Source: an uncultured Shewanella sp. (GTDB taxonomy: Bacteria; Pseudomonadota; Gammaproteobacteria; Enterobacterales; Shewanellaceae). Taken from it: DNA of 44,500 bases. The position numbers were made by a program, and so were the translations under genes. Positions 34,092-43,049 of this stretch are shown piece by piece. Numbering within the stretch: the first letter of the stretch is position 1; the number at the start of each line of letters is the position of its first letter. The notes under the pieces were generated by a model. It was given only the letters and a program-made list of their open reading frames with translations, searched no databases and was not told the DNA's origin. The stretch lies in contig NZ_CANLKR010000012.1 in NCBI RefSeq assembly GCF_947491715.1, forward strand, positions 1-44,500, given 5' to 3'.

Positions 34092-34580
34092 TCACTCCCT
34101 CAACCTTGCCATCATCAAAGCATCCACATATTCACCACAAGTGAAGGCATAATCTCGCATCACGCCTTCTTCAACAAAACCTTTTTTTTGATATAAACAA
34201 ATGGCCGCTTCGTTATTTTTATACACTTCAAGCTCTACTCGTCTAATATTTAACCAATTATCGGTTAAATCCAGTGCTGAAGATAATAACTGCTCTCCCA
34301 CCCCTTGGCCGGTATGTCGACTAGACACTCCCATGCCAAGCGTAGCCACATGTTTTCGTCTCGGTCTGTCCATCACTTGTAATGATAATTGCCCCACCAC
34401 CTGATTATCGATAAGCGCCACTAAATTAATATGATTGTCCGAAAATGTCGTGAGTCTTTGCTCCCATAATAAGTCTGACTGAAACGGAAGTTGCAACGTA
34501 TTACTAAACGCATGTTCTTGTTCGTAAATGGCTTTAATCGCCTCTAGATCAGAAAGCTCACTGTGCCTCACCTTTATCAC
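34092..34580 (-). CDS. yhhY: GNAT N-acetyltransferase, YhhY type
   Basis: A 162-residue acetyltransferase matching the E. coli YhhY pattern. It has 'NTLQLPFQSDLLWEQRL', 'GQLSLQVMDRPRRKHVATLG', the acetyl-CoA loop 'SSRHTGQGVGEQLLSSAL', 'NWLNIRRVELEVYKNNEAAI' and 'GEYVDALMMARLR'. It transfers acetyl groups to an amine; YhhY acts on free amino acids or related molecules. It starts with GTG, nine bases after GGAG. It faces the channel gene, separated by the truncated repeat. Confidence 0.88.
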   Translation of the reverse strand: MIKVRHSELSDLEAIKAIYEQEHAFSNTLQLPFQSDLLWEQRLTTFSDNHINLVALIDNQVVGQLSLQVMDRPRRKHVATLGMGVSSRHTGQGVGEQLLSSALDLTDNWLNIRRVELEVYKNNEAAICLYQKKGFVEEGVMRDYAFTCGEYVDALMMARLRE

Positions 34581-34938
34581 TTTGACTTACTCCTTATTAT
34601 CAATTCAACTTTTCCTATCCTGTCTTCAAGGATGAAGTCACATTCATATCAAAAAATTACAATTAACCTACTGATTATTAATGTTATTTAACTTAAATAA
34701 CATCAAGCGCTATGTTCAATTATTACCTTTGGTAACCTTTTTATGAATATGCTTTCTAACGTTTACCTCATTTTTATCTCTGTAATAAGGTGTAATATTT
34801 TTCTTGAATAAAATGCGTTATGGTTAGCTTAAACATTAACTTTTTTTAACCTATTAAAAGTTAACTACACTCAGTATTAGATAACGACAGAAACCTTAAT
34901 AAAAAACAAAACCGATTTATACCATAAAAAACCATTGA
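34581..34938. other. AT-rich intergenic region with small dyads
   Basis: No gene or strong motif is seen in these 358 bases. Short inverted repeats occur, for example GTTATTT-AACTT-AAATAAC near 34684 and TTACC-TTT-GGTAA near 34725. The high AT content is typical of horizontally acquired or H-NS-bound upstream regions. Confidence 0.5.
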
Positions 34939-35508
34939 ATGAATAGCTTGGAAAATATTATGCCCATCATCACCAATCAACAACTTAATACGTTAAAAGG
35001 GGGAGGAAGAGAATTATTTCCAGCACTCAATGTGGATCTTAACCAAAGTCGTAATGCTATTGTTAACCTATCAATTACTGTGATGTTTACGGGACTGGAC
35101 TATGGTGCCAAGGAGTGTGATGTTAAAGTACATGAAAATACAGAGCTAATAATGCAAGCAAAACACTTCAAAACACAAGGTGAAAATAAATCAAAAATAA
35201 ATGATGAAATTTATAATAATGAGTACATAAAAACCACAACACATCAACGGGCCAAATACCCAAATAGGTACCAGCATCAATTCATGCAACTCAACCTCAC
35301 TAGCAACCTACCCGATATTGACAATCGCACGAATTTGCATACATTCCGATGCCCTGCTATCGACAATGAATTCAAAATTTTTCACTGCCATATTCAATTT
35401 TTAAAACAAAAAAAGACAGTCTCTATTGTCCCCATATTAAATACTTCAAACTCAACAATAGAAGGCATTAACAATGCTTGCGGACAATATATTATCAGTT
35501 TTTTATAA
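34939..35508 (+). CDS. Protein with double-glycine secretion leader, unknown function
   Basis: A 189-residue protein, or 182 if translation starts at the second ATG (34960, GGAAA upstream). Near the N-terminus, residues 11-22 'ITNQQLNTLKGG' match the double-glycine leader pattern: hydrophobic at -12, Ser/Thr at -11, Glu/Gln at -8, Leu at -7, Ile/Leu at -4, Gly-Gly at -2/-1. Such leaders are cut by C39 peptidase ABC exporters (bacteriocins and related secreted proteins). The remainder has four cysteines ('CDVKVH', 'FRCPAID', 'FHCHIQ', 'NNACGQ') and no known domain. No exporter or immunity gene is in the window. The gene is AT-rich and isolated, suggesting transfer. Confidence 0.6.
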   Translation: MNSLENIMPIITNQQLNTLKGGGRELFPALNVDLNQSRNAIVNLSITVMFTGLDYGAKECDVKVHENTELIMQAKHFKTQGENKSKINDEIYNNEYIKTTTHQRAKYPNRYQHQFMQLNLTSNLPDIDNRTNLHTFRCPAIDNEFKIFHCHIQFLKQKKTVSIVPILNTSNSTIEGINNACGQYIISFL

Positions 35509-35552
35509 CGCTATTGAGCCACAGATAAATGTTCACCCCGCTCCCTCACTCG

Positions 35553-36632
35553 TTATTGACAAGCTCGCTTAAATGCTCTCACACAATCCTCTATCGCTTG
35601 CTCAGATAAAGACGATGGCGTAAGAAAGTCAAATCCGTGTACTGTCCCTGCATAATTATGCAATTCGACAGGCACTCCTGCATTCATCAACCGCGTTGCA
35701 TACAAGATGGCTTCATCTCTTAGGGCATCATGCTCACACGTCATAATATAAGCAGGAGGTAGCTTTGATAAATCTTTTGCCTTGCCTGGCGCGGCATAAG
35801 GCGATATATGCGTTAGCTCATCTTGTAAATCTATTCCGCCTAAACTATGACCACTCATTCCATTATGATTGACACTATTATGCGTTAGCCCATCTCTTCG
35901 CTGACTGTCTAACTTTTTCCTCTCTACATTATCGCCTTCTAAACATGTCATACCCAAATAATGGCACCAGACTGCTCGAATGCTGCGATTATCGCAAATA
36001 TACAACCCATCACCATTTTTCATCGACTCTGTTTGTGCCTGATCATCTAGCGCCGGATACAATAGCATTTGCATTAATATGTTCGGTCCCTTTCTATCAC
36101 GAGCCATCAAGGCCACAGCCGCTGCAAGCGTCCCGCCAGCACTGCCGCCGCCAATGACAATTCGATTAGGGTCAATATTCAATGCCTTAGCATTTTCTGA
36201 TACCCATTCAAGGGTGGCGTAGCAATCCTCAACCGCGGCTGGAAAAGGGTGCTCAGGCAAAAGTCGATAGTCCACCAGCACACCCATTGATTGCGTTCTT
36301 GCAGCCATAACTAAGCTGCGAGGATGGTCGAACTCCAAATCACCTAACATAAATCCGCCACCATGAAAGTTAATAAACACAGGCATTGGCGTCTTCACCG
36401 CCTTGGGTCGATATAGACGAATAGGGATATCAGGCGCTCCATTAGCTCCAGGTATGCTACGTTCAACCTCCTCCACATTCTCATCTGTCGGGCGCTCAAT
36501 CCCTTGTTCTTGTAGCATTTTCCTCATTTGATGAAAACTCTCTCTGACCTTATTAGGATCAGAAAAATCGAAATAAGGTAAGATTTTTGCTATTGCTTCA
36601 ATCTCGGGATCATAAATACGTTGCGGTTTCAT
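35553..36632 (-). CDS. Esterase of the hormone-sensitive-lipase (family IV) group
   Basis: A 359-residue alpha/beta hydrolase. The HGGG motif is 'FINFHGGGFMLGD', the nucleophile elbow is 'IGGGSAGGTLAAA' (Ser in GGSAG), the acid is in 'CEHDALRDEA' and the His in 'AGTVHGFDFL'. These mark bacterial HSL-like esterases acting on short-chain esters. A polar insertion of about 35 residues ('KKLDSQRRDGLTHNS...') lies before the acid. No signal peptide, so it is cytoplasmic. It lies upstream of nothing co-directional but fumC, 49 bases beyond, whose gene is on the same strand; co-transcription is possible. Confidence 0.88.
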   Translation of the reverse strand: MKPQRIYDPEIEAIAKILPYFDFSDPNKVRESFHQMRKMLQEQGIERPTDENVEEVERSIPGANGAPDIPIRLYRPKAVKTPMPVFINFHGGGFMLGDLEFDHPRSLVMAARTQSMGVLVDYRLLPEHPFPAAVEDCYATLEWVSENAKALNIDPNRIVIGGGSAGGTLAAAVALMARDRKGPNILMQMLLYPALDDQAQTESMKNGDGLYICDNRSIRAVWCHYLGMTCLEGDNVERKKLDSQRRDGLTHNSVNHNGMSGHSLGGIDLQDELTHISPYAAPGKAKDLSKLPPAYIMTCEHDALRDEAILYATRLMNAGVPVELHNYAGTVHGFDFLTPSSLSEQAIEDCVRAFKRACQ

Positions 36633-36681
36633 ATTTTGCCCTTTTTTCGTACGGTTTTATTGAGGTATTAGCATGACTTGT

Positions 36682-38067
36682 CTACAAGCCACCCAATGTC
36701 AATTTAGCGGGATCAAGTAAATTCTCAAGCTCTGCGCGAGACAAACTTGTTTCTTCCTCAGCCACATCAATGATGGGTCTTTTTTCAGCATAGGCTTTCT
36801 TAGCAATACTCGCCGCATTTTGATAACCAATAATGGGATTTAATGCCGTCACTAAAATAGGATTCTTTGCAAGTTGCTCATTGAGTCTGTCACTGTTCAC
36901 AGTAAAGTCTACGATGGCTTTATCGGCTAACGTGTGCATACCATTACTCAATAGCCCTATACTTTGTAATAAATTATAAGCAATTAAGGGTAACATCACA
37001 TTCAATTCAAAATTACCCGACTGTCCGCCAATAGTAATACTCGTATCGTTACCTATCACTTGCGCAGCCACCATGGCCACCGACTCAGGGATCACCGGAT
37101 TGACTTTTCCCGGCATAATCGATGAACCTGGTTGTAAAGCCGTGAGTGAGATCTCTCCCAGTCCCGATAAAGGCCCCGAGTTCATCCAACGTAAATCATT
37201 CGCAATTTTCAATAAGGCCACCGCTAAGGTTTTTAGATGACCTGAGACATTCACCGCCACATCTTGGCTGGCCATCAATGCAAATTTATTAGCACTGGGC
37301 ACAAAATCTAATGACGTCTTTTTTGCCAAAAACTGGCAAAAGAGAGGCGCAAAATCAGCATGGGCATTCACCCCAGTTCCCACCGCGGTTCCGCCTTGAG
37401 CCAATTGCAATAATTCAACAAGTCCCGATTTAATCCCTCTGCTGGCATGTTGTAATTGGCCTGACCAAGACAAAAGCGATTGATTTAAACTGACAGGCAT
37501 CGCATCCATTAAATGAGTCCGGCCCGTTTTTATATGTGCCTTCACACTATGGGCTTTATCAATAATACATAAATCTAGATGCGCCAAGGCGGGTAATAAA
37601 TCATTGTTGATCGCAAGAGCAGCGCTGATATGAATAGCGGTTGGGATCACATCATTACTGCTTTGACTCATATTCACATGATCATTAGGATCCACAGGAC
37701 AATGAACCTCTTGACTGGCTAATGCCGCGACAACCTCATTAACATTCATATTTGAACTTGTTCCAGAGCCGGTTTGAAACACATCCACAGGAAACTGTGT
37801 ATCAGAAGCATCATGCTGCCCATCAATAATCATTTGGCTTGCTTCCATTATCGCCTTCGCAATGTGAGGTTCAATGAGCTTCAAGGTGAGGTTAGTCTGT
37901 GCGCTGATCTGCTTAATGAGGGCCAGACTTCGAATAAAAGCACGGGGCATCATCAAATCGCTGATTTGAAAATTATCAATCGCTCTTTGAGTTTGTGCCC
38001 CATAAAGTGCACCTTTATTGACTCTGACTTCCCCCATACTGTCTTTTTCAACTCGAAAATCATCCAT
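36682..38067 (-). CDS. fumC: Class II fumarate hydratase FumC
   Basis: A 461-residue enzyme interconverting fumarate and malate in the citrate cycle. The signature 'GSSIMPGKVNPVIPES' is intact (PGKVNP as in fumarases; aspartases have PAKVNP). 'TGRTHLMDAMPVSLNQ' carries a catalytic-site His and 'SSNDVIPTAIH' is present. I chose the ATG at 38067, giving a protein starting 'MDDFRVEKDSMGEVRV'; an upstream TTG adds ten hydrophobic residues without a ribosome-binding site. It is iron-free and oxidant-stable by family knowledge. It is divergent from the secreted duplicated-domain gene. Confidence 0.93.
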   Translation of the reverse strand: MDDFRVEKDSMGEVRVNKGALYGAQTQRAIDNFQISDLMMPRAFIRSLALIKQISAQTNLTLKLIEPHIAKAIMEASQMIIDGQHDASDTQFPVDVFQTGSGTSSNMNVNEVVAALASQEVHCPVDPNDHVNMSQSSNDVIPTAIHISAALAINNDLLPALAHLDLCIIDKAHSVKAHIKTGRTHLMDAMPVSLNQSLLSWSGQLQHASRGIKSGLVELLQLAQGGTAVGTGVNAHADFAPLFCQFLAKKTSLDFVPSANKFALMASQDVAVNVSGHLKTLAVALLKIANDLRWMNSGPLSGLGEISLTALQPGSSIMPGKVNPVIPESVAMVAAQVIGNDTSITIGGQSGNFELNVMLPLIAYNLLQSIGLLSNGMHTLADKAIVDFTVNSDRLNEQLAKNPILVTALNPIIGYQNAASIAKKAYAEKRPIIDVAEEETSLSRAELENLLDPAKLTLGGL

Positions 38068-38310
38068 ATCGCCAATCAATCCCCAAAAGAAAGACAAAAA
38101 TCAAGTATAGGAAAAAATAATCATGAATGAATGAGCATAAAAAACATAGCTGAATGTCAGCTAAACAAAATCAAACTTTAATTATTAACTTTTGTTAATT
38201 TAAATTATAATGCTGTTTGATTAGTTACCTTACATTGTAAAAAGTAAATAACTTAAGTTACATTAAATCGTACTAACGCAACTCTATATTCCAATATTAG
38301 GAGTTCTGTT

Positions 38311-39804
38311 ATGTTTAAATCCATCGCCTTTTTGATATCTCTCTCAGTCGCTTTAATACTATTCAGCCAATTAAGTTATGGAGCCCACAGAAGTAAAACT
38401 ATCACGTTAATCAATCATTCAAGCAGTGACATCTATGCTATTTACACTCCAGAAAATTCATCTCAATGGTCTATTGATGAAAAAATTAATGGCTATCAAC
38501 CCTGTGACATGCAACCACAAGGTGCTAAGTCGTCAGAAATAACGACAGCAGATGGCGTAACAAAGACTCAATGGCTCACAACCGCTATTCCCATTGAAAT
38601 GGAACAAGCAATAAAAATCAAGACGAAAGCCTCAAAGTGCTCACCCAGTGCCGTTGATTACACCAATAAAATGTACACCCAAAGTATCTATGAAATAAGA
38701 TCCAGCGATACCGATACCACTATAGGTTATTTCAACATAGAATTAGATTTGCGCCGAGGAGTCAGATGGGACTGGACAAACAGCTTACATTGGAGTTCAT
38801 CCGTTCAGGCCAATATATATCCCCTTTTCGCTGATCAATTTTCTATCGACAAAAATGATAATGGCGAATATGTACTCAGTGAGAGTATCTCAACCCATTC
38901 GCCTTATACTGTTCAAGATGCAATAATTTCAAATATTCCCGCCATTGCTTCTAATACAGAACAAAGCTTAAGCAGTACTCCAATCGAGTCCAGTGTATTT
39001 CAAGCCAATATTGCAACCGGACAAATCGCTTTATTAGGGGATAAGCTGAGTAATAACATCGTGATTAAGATGCAAAGAGGCTCATGCTCTTACCAGTTAA
39101 GTCTTTTCAATATGTTATTGACGTTTAATAACAATAATCAAACTGATGCATTTCAGTTTGATGGGGAGTATCGAGAAAATTGTGATGATAACGCTGTGAT
39201 AGAGACGTTAACCTCGGTGAAAGCTCAATTTGATCCCAGCAAGGATCAGCTAACACTCACAGATTTTATGAACAGTGAAGGTGAGCAACCAGCTGGACTC
39301 AATAATGCTTATATATTATTTGACTTAACTCTACAAGGGTTCAAACAATATACTTGGATCCCCTTTACCATAAATACTTATCAACTCGCCGATCATACAC
39401 CAGAAGAAGGCGATCAACGCCATAACCAAGCATCATTACAATTACAAACCGATTTTATTATTCCAGAACACACAGTTTTTAAAGGAAGCTGGCAATTAAC
39501 CAATACACGTGCCACCTCCCCTTTAATCCTCATAGGAGAAAATTGCCAAAATACACTCTTACTCCAAAATTTTGCTGCCTTTTTTGACATGAGTCAAACA
39601 GCCAAATACATGAATATTACAGGTACTATCACAGGCGGCTGCTTAGGAGAGGAATATTCAGGTAACATTATCAGCGCAAGTGTCACTTACGATCCAGAAA
39701 CTGATTTACTTCGGTTTTATGACATACTAACAGATGCCTCTAGTCAAGCACCGACTGAGTTAAGTTTACATGTTTCTAGGCCCGAAATCGTAACTGAAGA
39801 ATAA
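38311..39804 (+). CDS. Secreted protein with a duplicated Cys domain
   Basis: A 497-residue protein with AGGAG seven bases before the ATG. Its signal peptide (1-24) ends 'SYGA'. The N-terminal half, residues 25-240, has no family I know. The C-terminal half contains two similar modules, about 249-345 and 404-490. Each has a first Cys (259; 412), a second exactly 32 residues later (291; 444), and 17 residues on an Asp-Pro beginning 'DPSKDQLTLTDF' or 'DPETDLLRFYDI'. The equal spacing supports a duplication with one disulfide per module. The function is unknown; export to the periplasm or outside is likely. The 213-base upstream region carries a TATAAT box near 38205. Confidence 0.75.
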   Translation: MFKSIAFLISLSVALILFSQLSYGAHRSKTITLINHSSSDIYAIYTPENSSQWSIDEKINGYQPCDMQPQGAKSSEITTADGVTKTQWLTTAIPIEMEQAIKIKTKASKCSPSAVDYTNKMYTQSIYEIRSSDTDTTIGYFNIELDLRRGVRWDWTNSLHWSSSVQANIYPLFADQFSIDKNDNGEYVLSESISTHSPYTVQDAIISNIPAIASNTEQSLSSTPIESSVFQANIATGQIALLGDKLSNNIVIKMQRGSCSYQLSLFNMLLTFNNNNQTDAFQFDGEYRENCDDNAVIETLTSVKAQFDPSKDQLTLTDFMNSEGEQPAGLNNAYILFDLTLQGFKQYTWIPFTINTYQLADHTPEEGDQRHNQASLQLQTDFIIPEHTVFKGSWQLTNTRATSPLILIGENCQNTLLLQNFAAFFDMSQTAKYMNITGTITGGCLGEEYSGNIISASVTYDPETDLLRFYDILTDASSQAPTELSLHVSRPEIVTEE

Positions 39805-39822
39805 AGCATTTTGCCTCTTTAA

Positions 39823-39858
39823 TAGATAGTCACTTAACGATAATCAAGTGACTATCTA
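39823..39858. terminator. Bidirectional hairpin between convergent genes
   Basis: TAGATAGTCACTT (39823-39835) and AAGTGACTATCTA (39846-39858) form a perfect 13-bp stem with a 10-base loop. It lies between the convergent ends of the secreted protein gene and the phosphodiesterase gene. There is no long T-run, so it is a probable but not textbook terminator for both. Confidence 0.7.
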
Positions 39859-39862
39859 TCGT

Positions 39863-40594
39863 TCAACAAAAATACACTTGATGATTAAATTGTGCTGTTT
39901 CTGTATTAAACCAATAACCCATATAGCCAATCACAGGCTCTCTTTCATACGTATCACAATCATGATTAAACCCGTATGAGGTTGCTGGGCAAATAATTTG
40001 CTGCACTGAGTCTTTGATATTCTCGTTAAAATAACAATGGGCATGACCGCTGATCACAGCCAATGTTTGCGGGTGGATCGCATCTATCACAGCTTGGTGA
40101 TTTTCAATGCCAATGTGAGCAAACCATTGTGCCCCCACATTTATTACCGGATGATGAACAATGACGACACTTAAGTGTTCACGGGTATCTTTTTCAAGTT
40201 GAACTAAAGCTTGTTTCGATACTCGCCCCGCCCCCAAGGGCATAGCGCCTTTAGGTTTTAAGCTCGAATCAAGCATTAACAACTCAATACCATTATCCAA
40301 TGTCACTTTAGGCTTAATTTGGAGCTTGCTGTGATGAAACACCTGTTCCATGAGCGATAAATCATCATGATTGCCAGCAATCACATAAATCCTATCCATA
40401 GTGACATGAGCTTCAATGACAGCTTTAAACTTGAGATACACTTCGATGGAAGGCTCACACACTAGATCCCCGGTGATCAGTAACATATCCCCATCAGTTT
40501 GACGTTCAATATGCTGTAATACGCGTATTAAATTCGCTTCAATCTCTTTATCAATAAGACTTAAATGACAATCACTGATTTGATAAACCTTCAT
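39863..40594 (-). CDS. CpdA-like cyclic-AMP phosphodiesterase (calcineurin-like)
   Basis: A 243-residue metallophosphoesterase. The metal-binding blocks are present in order: 'ISDCHL' (Asp-x-His), 'LLITGDLV' (Gly-Asp), 'VIAGNHDD' (Asn-His-Asp), 'VVIVHHPVI' (His-His) and 'VISGHAHCYF' (Gly-His-x-His). Length and order fit CpdA, which hydrolyses 3',5'-cAMP; other substrates are possible. Its start ATG overlaps the stop of the NTF2-like gene (TGATG), so they form a two-gene operon. Confidence 0.85.
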   Translation of the reverse strand: MKVYQISDCHLSLIDKEIEANLIRVLQHIERQTDGDMLLITGDLVCEPSIEVYLKFKAVIEAHVTMDRIYVIAGNHDDLSLMEQVFHHSKLQIKPKVTLDNGIELLMLDSSLKPKGAMPLGAGRVSKQALVQLEKDTREHLSVVIVHHPVINVGAQWFAHIGIENHQAVIDAIHPQTLAVISGHAHCYFNENIKDSVQQIICPATSYGFNHDCDTYEREPVIGYMGYWFNTETAQFNHQVYFC

Positions 40595-41001
40595 CACTCA
40601 TTTCCCATTTCTCTATCAAACGCAGGGGTGGGTGTGCCTTGATGAAACACCATGCGCCAATGACCATCATTAAAACGCCAAATAGAGCTGCGCATTGAAT
40701 AGGCCATTTCACTCTTACCGAATTTTTTAATTGTTGCACGATAGGTTAATAACACCACATTCGATGCGAGCATGGTTATCGCATAATCTTGTTGAGTAAA
40801 TTCAGGTGACATTTCATCGGGAATACGGTTTAACGCATCAGATTTACCATACGGGATCCCGGTACTGGGTATTTCAATAAAATCATCATCGAGCAACTCC
40901 TCTAACGCGGCTCTTGAGCTGCGAATACTCGTCTGAATACAGGCTTGTTCTAACTCAATGATTGTTTCTTTTAAATTCACAAAATGCAACTCCCGAAACA
41001 T
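40594..41001 (-). CDS. NTF2-like (DUF4440/SnoaL-type) protein
   Basis: A 135-residue single-domain protein. The core reads 'LLDDDFIEIPSTG', 'YAITMLASNVVLLTYRATIKK' and 'RSSIWRFNDGHWRMVFHQGTP', the typical cone-shaped NTF2 fold of DUF4440 proteins. These bind small ligands, and some are enzymes. The stop overlaps the start of the phosphodiesterase gene. No specific function can be named. Confidence 0.8.
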   Translation of the reverse strand: MFRELHFVNLKETIIELEQACIQTSIRSSRAALEELLDDDFIEIPSTGIPYGKSDALNRIPDEMSPEFTQQDYAITMLASNVVLLTYRATIKKFGKSEMAYSMRSSIWRFNDGHWRMVFHQGTPTPAFDREMGNE

Positions 41002-41029
41002 GTCTTATTCCAGTTTATTGCATCAGGTC

Positions 41030-41067
41030 AATACAGTAAACATATCCAATAAATTGTTTACTGTATT
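41030..41067. repeat. 13-bp perfect inverted repeat
   Basis: AATACAGTAAACA (41030-41042) and TGTTTACTGTATT (41055-41067) pair perfectly around 12 bases. The repeat lies in the 116-base gap between the peroxidase stop and the NTF2-like gene start. It could be the terminator of the peroxidase transcript, though no T-run follows, or an operator of the NTF2-like/phosphodiesterase pair. Confidence 0.65.
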
Positions 41068-41117
41068 TGTTGGACCAGACTTTTATCACTAAAGCAGCAT
41101 TATTTTCATTCACACAC

Positions 41118-43049
41118 TTATAACGCATTACCATTAATATCAATGGCATCGAGTTGATGACCATCAGGGCCACCATCGCGAACGGGAATTAAAGCTTGAA
41201 TGGCATTTGATTGCGTATTTGCCGCATCGGGATCCGTTAAGGTCTTTAAGAATTTCACCATCAAGGCCACTTCAGCATCGTTAATGTCCTGAAGGAAGCT
41301 CTCATTACCATTAAAAATGGCCATCGAATGCATCAAACCCTTTGGTGCCAAGAGTTCAGCGCAATGTGCTAATGTTTTAAATTGCTCAAGTTTACACATG
41401 GCTTCACTTTCAAAATATTGTGCAATGGAGGCAGCATTATCGCGATAATGCTCAATATTACGCTTCAATGAACCAAATTGACCATTGTGCCCCCAAGGGC
41501 CCGTTATTGCCACGTTTAGCAAGGAAGGCGTTCGAAAGAAGCCAACCGTATTGGGAGCTAAAGATAAATCAGTACTGGGAAGTGGACCTATTGCACCAAT
41601 ATCAGCACCACTGCCATCAGCATCCGTCCCAATGCCAATTTGCGGGTAATTTCCAGCTGACACCTCCTCATTACTAAACAGGGCGCCAGAATGACAAAAC
41701 GTGCAACCTGAACGATTTGACATAAAGGTAATGGCCCCTCTTTTTGCATCATCATCGATAGCATCATAATGACCATCGACATAATCAAAAAATGGATTAT
41801 CAATAAACAAATGAACCGATTCATAAGCGGCAATAGATTCAGCCACACGAGAATAATGAATACTGGGATCACCAAACGCGGCAGTAAATAATGCCTGCCA
41901 ACTTTCTGAGTCTAGTTGACTGACCAACTCATTTTCACGGTACTCAGTGTGCTGTGTTTGATCTGTATCATCATAACCAAAATCAAGGATATCACCCATT
42001 TCAGGTGCAGCTGTAACAGGAAAATGTGCCTGCGCCATCAACAAAGTGAGCGTATTGTTACCACCCACAGTATCAAGGGTATTATGAGTCACATCTTGAA
42101 ACTCTGTATTCAGCTCTCCGTCTTGTAACACCACTCTATTATCCCAAAATAATCCTTGGCTCCAAAGCGATGTATTGCAAATTGCAGGGGAATTGCGTGG
42201 CACAATAGGAATACTGTTAACCTCATCAGTCCGGCCAACACCCAATAAATCAGGTACTGCCGCATTGAGTCCTATTGGCATAGAGAGCTTATCACTGCCA
42301 CATCCTACTGCTGGGTGATGGCAAGAAGAGCACGCCGTATCGCCATTTGCACTCAGTGACTTATTATGAAATAAGCGCATCCCTAGCTCGACCTTATTTG
42401 GAGATTGCTCACGCCTAACCCGAGCCGCATACGCGCGCAAATCTTCTAATTGTGTCGCCATATTATTGAAAGTGAGCATTTCACCTAAACACGCATCTAA
42501 ATCGCTATCGGCAACATCCACAGCAGTTTGTTTCTCACTACTTATATTACACGCTGGAAAATTCATCAGCAGATCATTAAGAATGTCAGTTCCAGCACCA
42601 TTAATCATACCGTCATTCGTCTCATTCACTAATGTTTTAGCCACAACATTCGCCGTTTCATGCTGATTTTTTACGTTTCCTGTGGACACTGAGTAACGAT
42701 AGCGAGTATCCACCGTCAAATTGTCATCCACATAAAAGTGCTCCCTCGTCTCAGCAATTTTCTTATTGTCACGGTAAATAGTGACATTGCCTCCCGTTGA
42801 TAACCAAGACAAACCGATACTGGTGCCAGAAAAGGCATTGGCAATAAGTTGTTTGGGTACCGTTAACGAGGTTAAATCTGGATCTGTCTCGTCATCACCA
42901 ATAGGGTCGGGGCTCGGTTGAATAGTATCAGAATGAGATCCACCAATGTCACTAGAATTAGGCTCTGAACCAGAGGTATCATCACCGCTACCACAAGCCG
43001 CTAATAGCAAAACCAAATAGCTTAACAGCGAATACTTTAATTGTTTCAC
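41118..43049 (-). CDS. Diheme cytochrome c peroxidase-like lipoprotein with FN3-like segment
   Basis: A 643-residue exported protein with a lipobox ('LLLAAC', Cys19) and an acidic Ser/Asp-rich linker. Residues about 62-140 look like a fibronectin type III-type segment ('LSWLSTGGNVTIYRDNKKIA', 'VDTRYRYSVS'). The catalytic part is a MauG/cytochrome c peroxidase module with two heme c sites: 'CSSCH' (240-244) and 'CTFCH' (449-453). The family phrases 'LGMRLFHNKSLSANGDTACS' and 'FRTPSLLNVAITGPWGHNG' are present. It would reduce H2O2 or oxidise a protein or organic substrate in the periplasm or at the cell surface. The FN3-like segment and size (usual CcpA around 330 residues) are unusual. Confidence 0.85.
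   Translation of the reverse strand: MKQLKYSLLSYLVLLLAACGSGDDTSGSEPNSSDIGGSHSDTIQPSPDPIGDDETDPDLTSLTVPKQLIANAFSGTSIGLSWLSTGGNVTIYRDNKKIAETREHFYVDDNLTVDTRYRYSVSTGNVKNQHETANVVAKTLVNETNDGMINGAGTDILNDLLMNFPACNISSEKQTAVDVADSDLDACLGEMLTFNNMATQLEDLRAYAARVRREQSPNKVELGMRLFHNKSLSANGDTACSSCHHPAVGCGSDKLSMPIGLNAAVPDLLGVGRTDEVNSIPIVPRNSPAICNTSLWSQGLFWDNRVVLQDGELNTEFQDVTHNTLDTVGGNNTLTLLMAQAHFPVTAAPEMGDILDFGYDDTDQTQHTEYRENELVSQLDSESWQALFTAAFGDPSIHYSRVAESIAAYESVHLFIDNPFFDYVDGHYDAIDDDAKRGAITFMSNRSGCTFCHSGALFSNEEVSAGNYPQIGIGTDADGSGADIGAIGPLPSTDLSLAPNTVGFFRTPSLLNVAITGPWGHNGQFGSLKRNIEHYRDNAASIAQYFESEAMCKLEQFKTLAHCAELLAPKGLMHSMAIFNGNESFLQDINDAEVALMVKFLKTLTDPDAANTQSNAIQALIPVRDGGPDGHQLDAIDINGNAL

Noticed and set aside
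36682..38067. Aspartase AspA
   Set aside because: The signature has PGKVNP as in fumarases instead of the aspartase PAKVNP, and the length is that of FumC.
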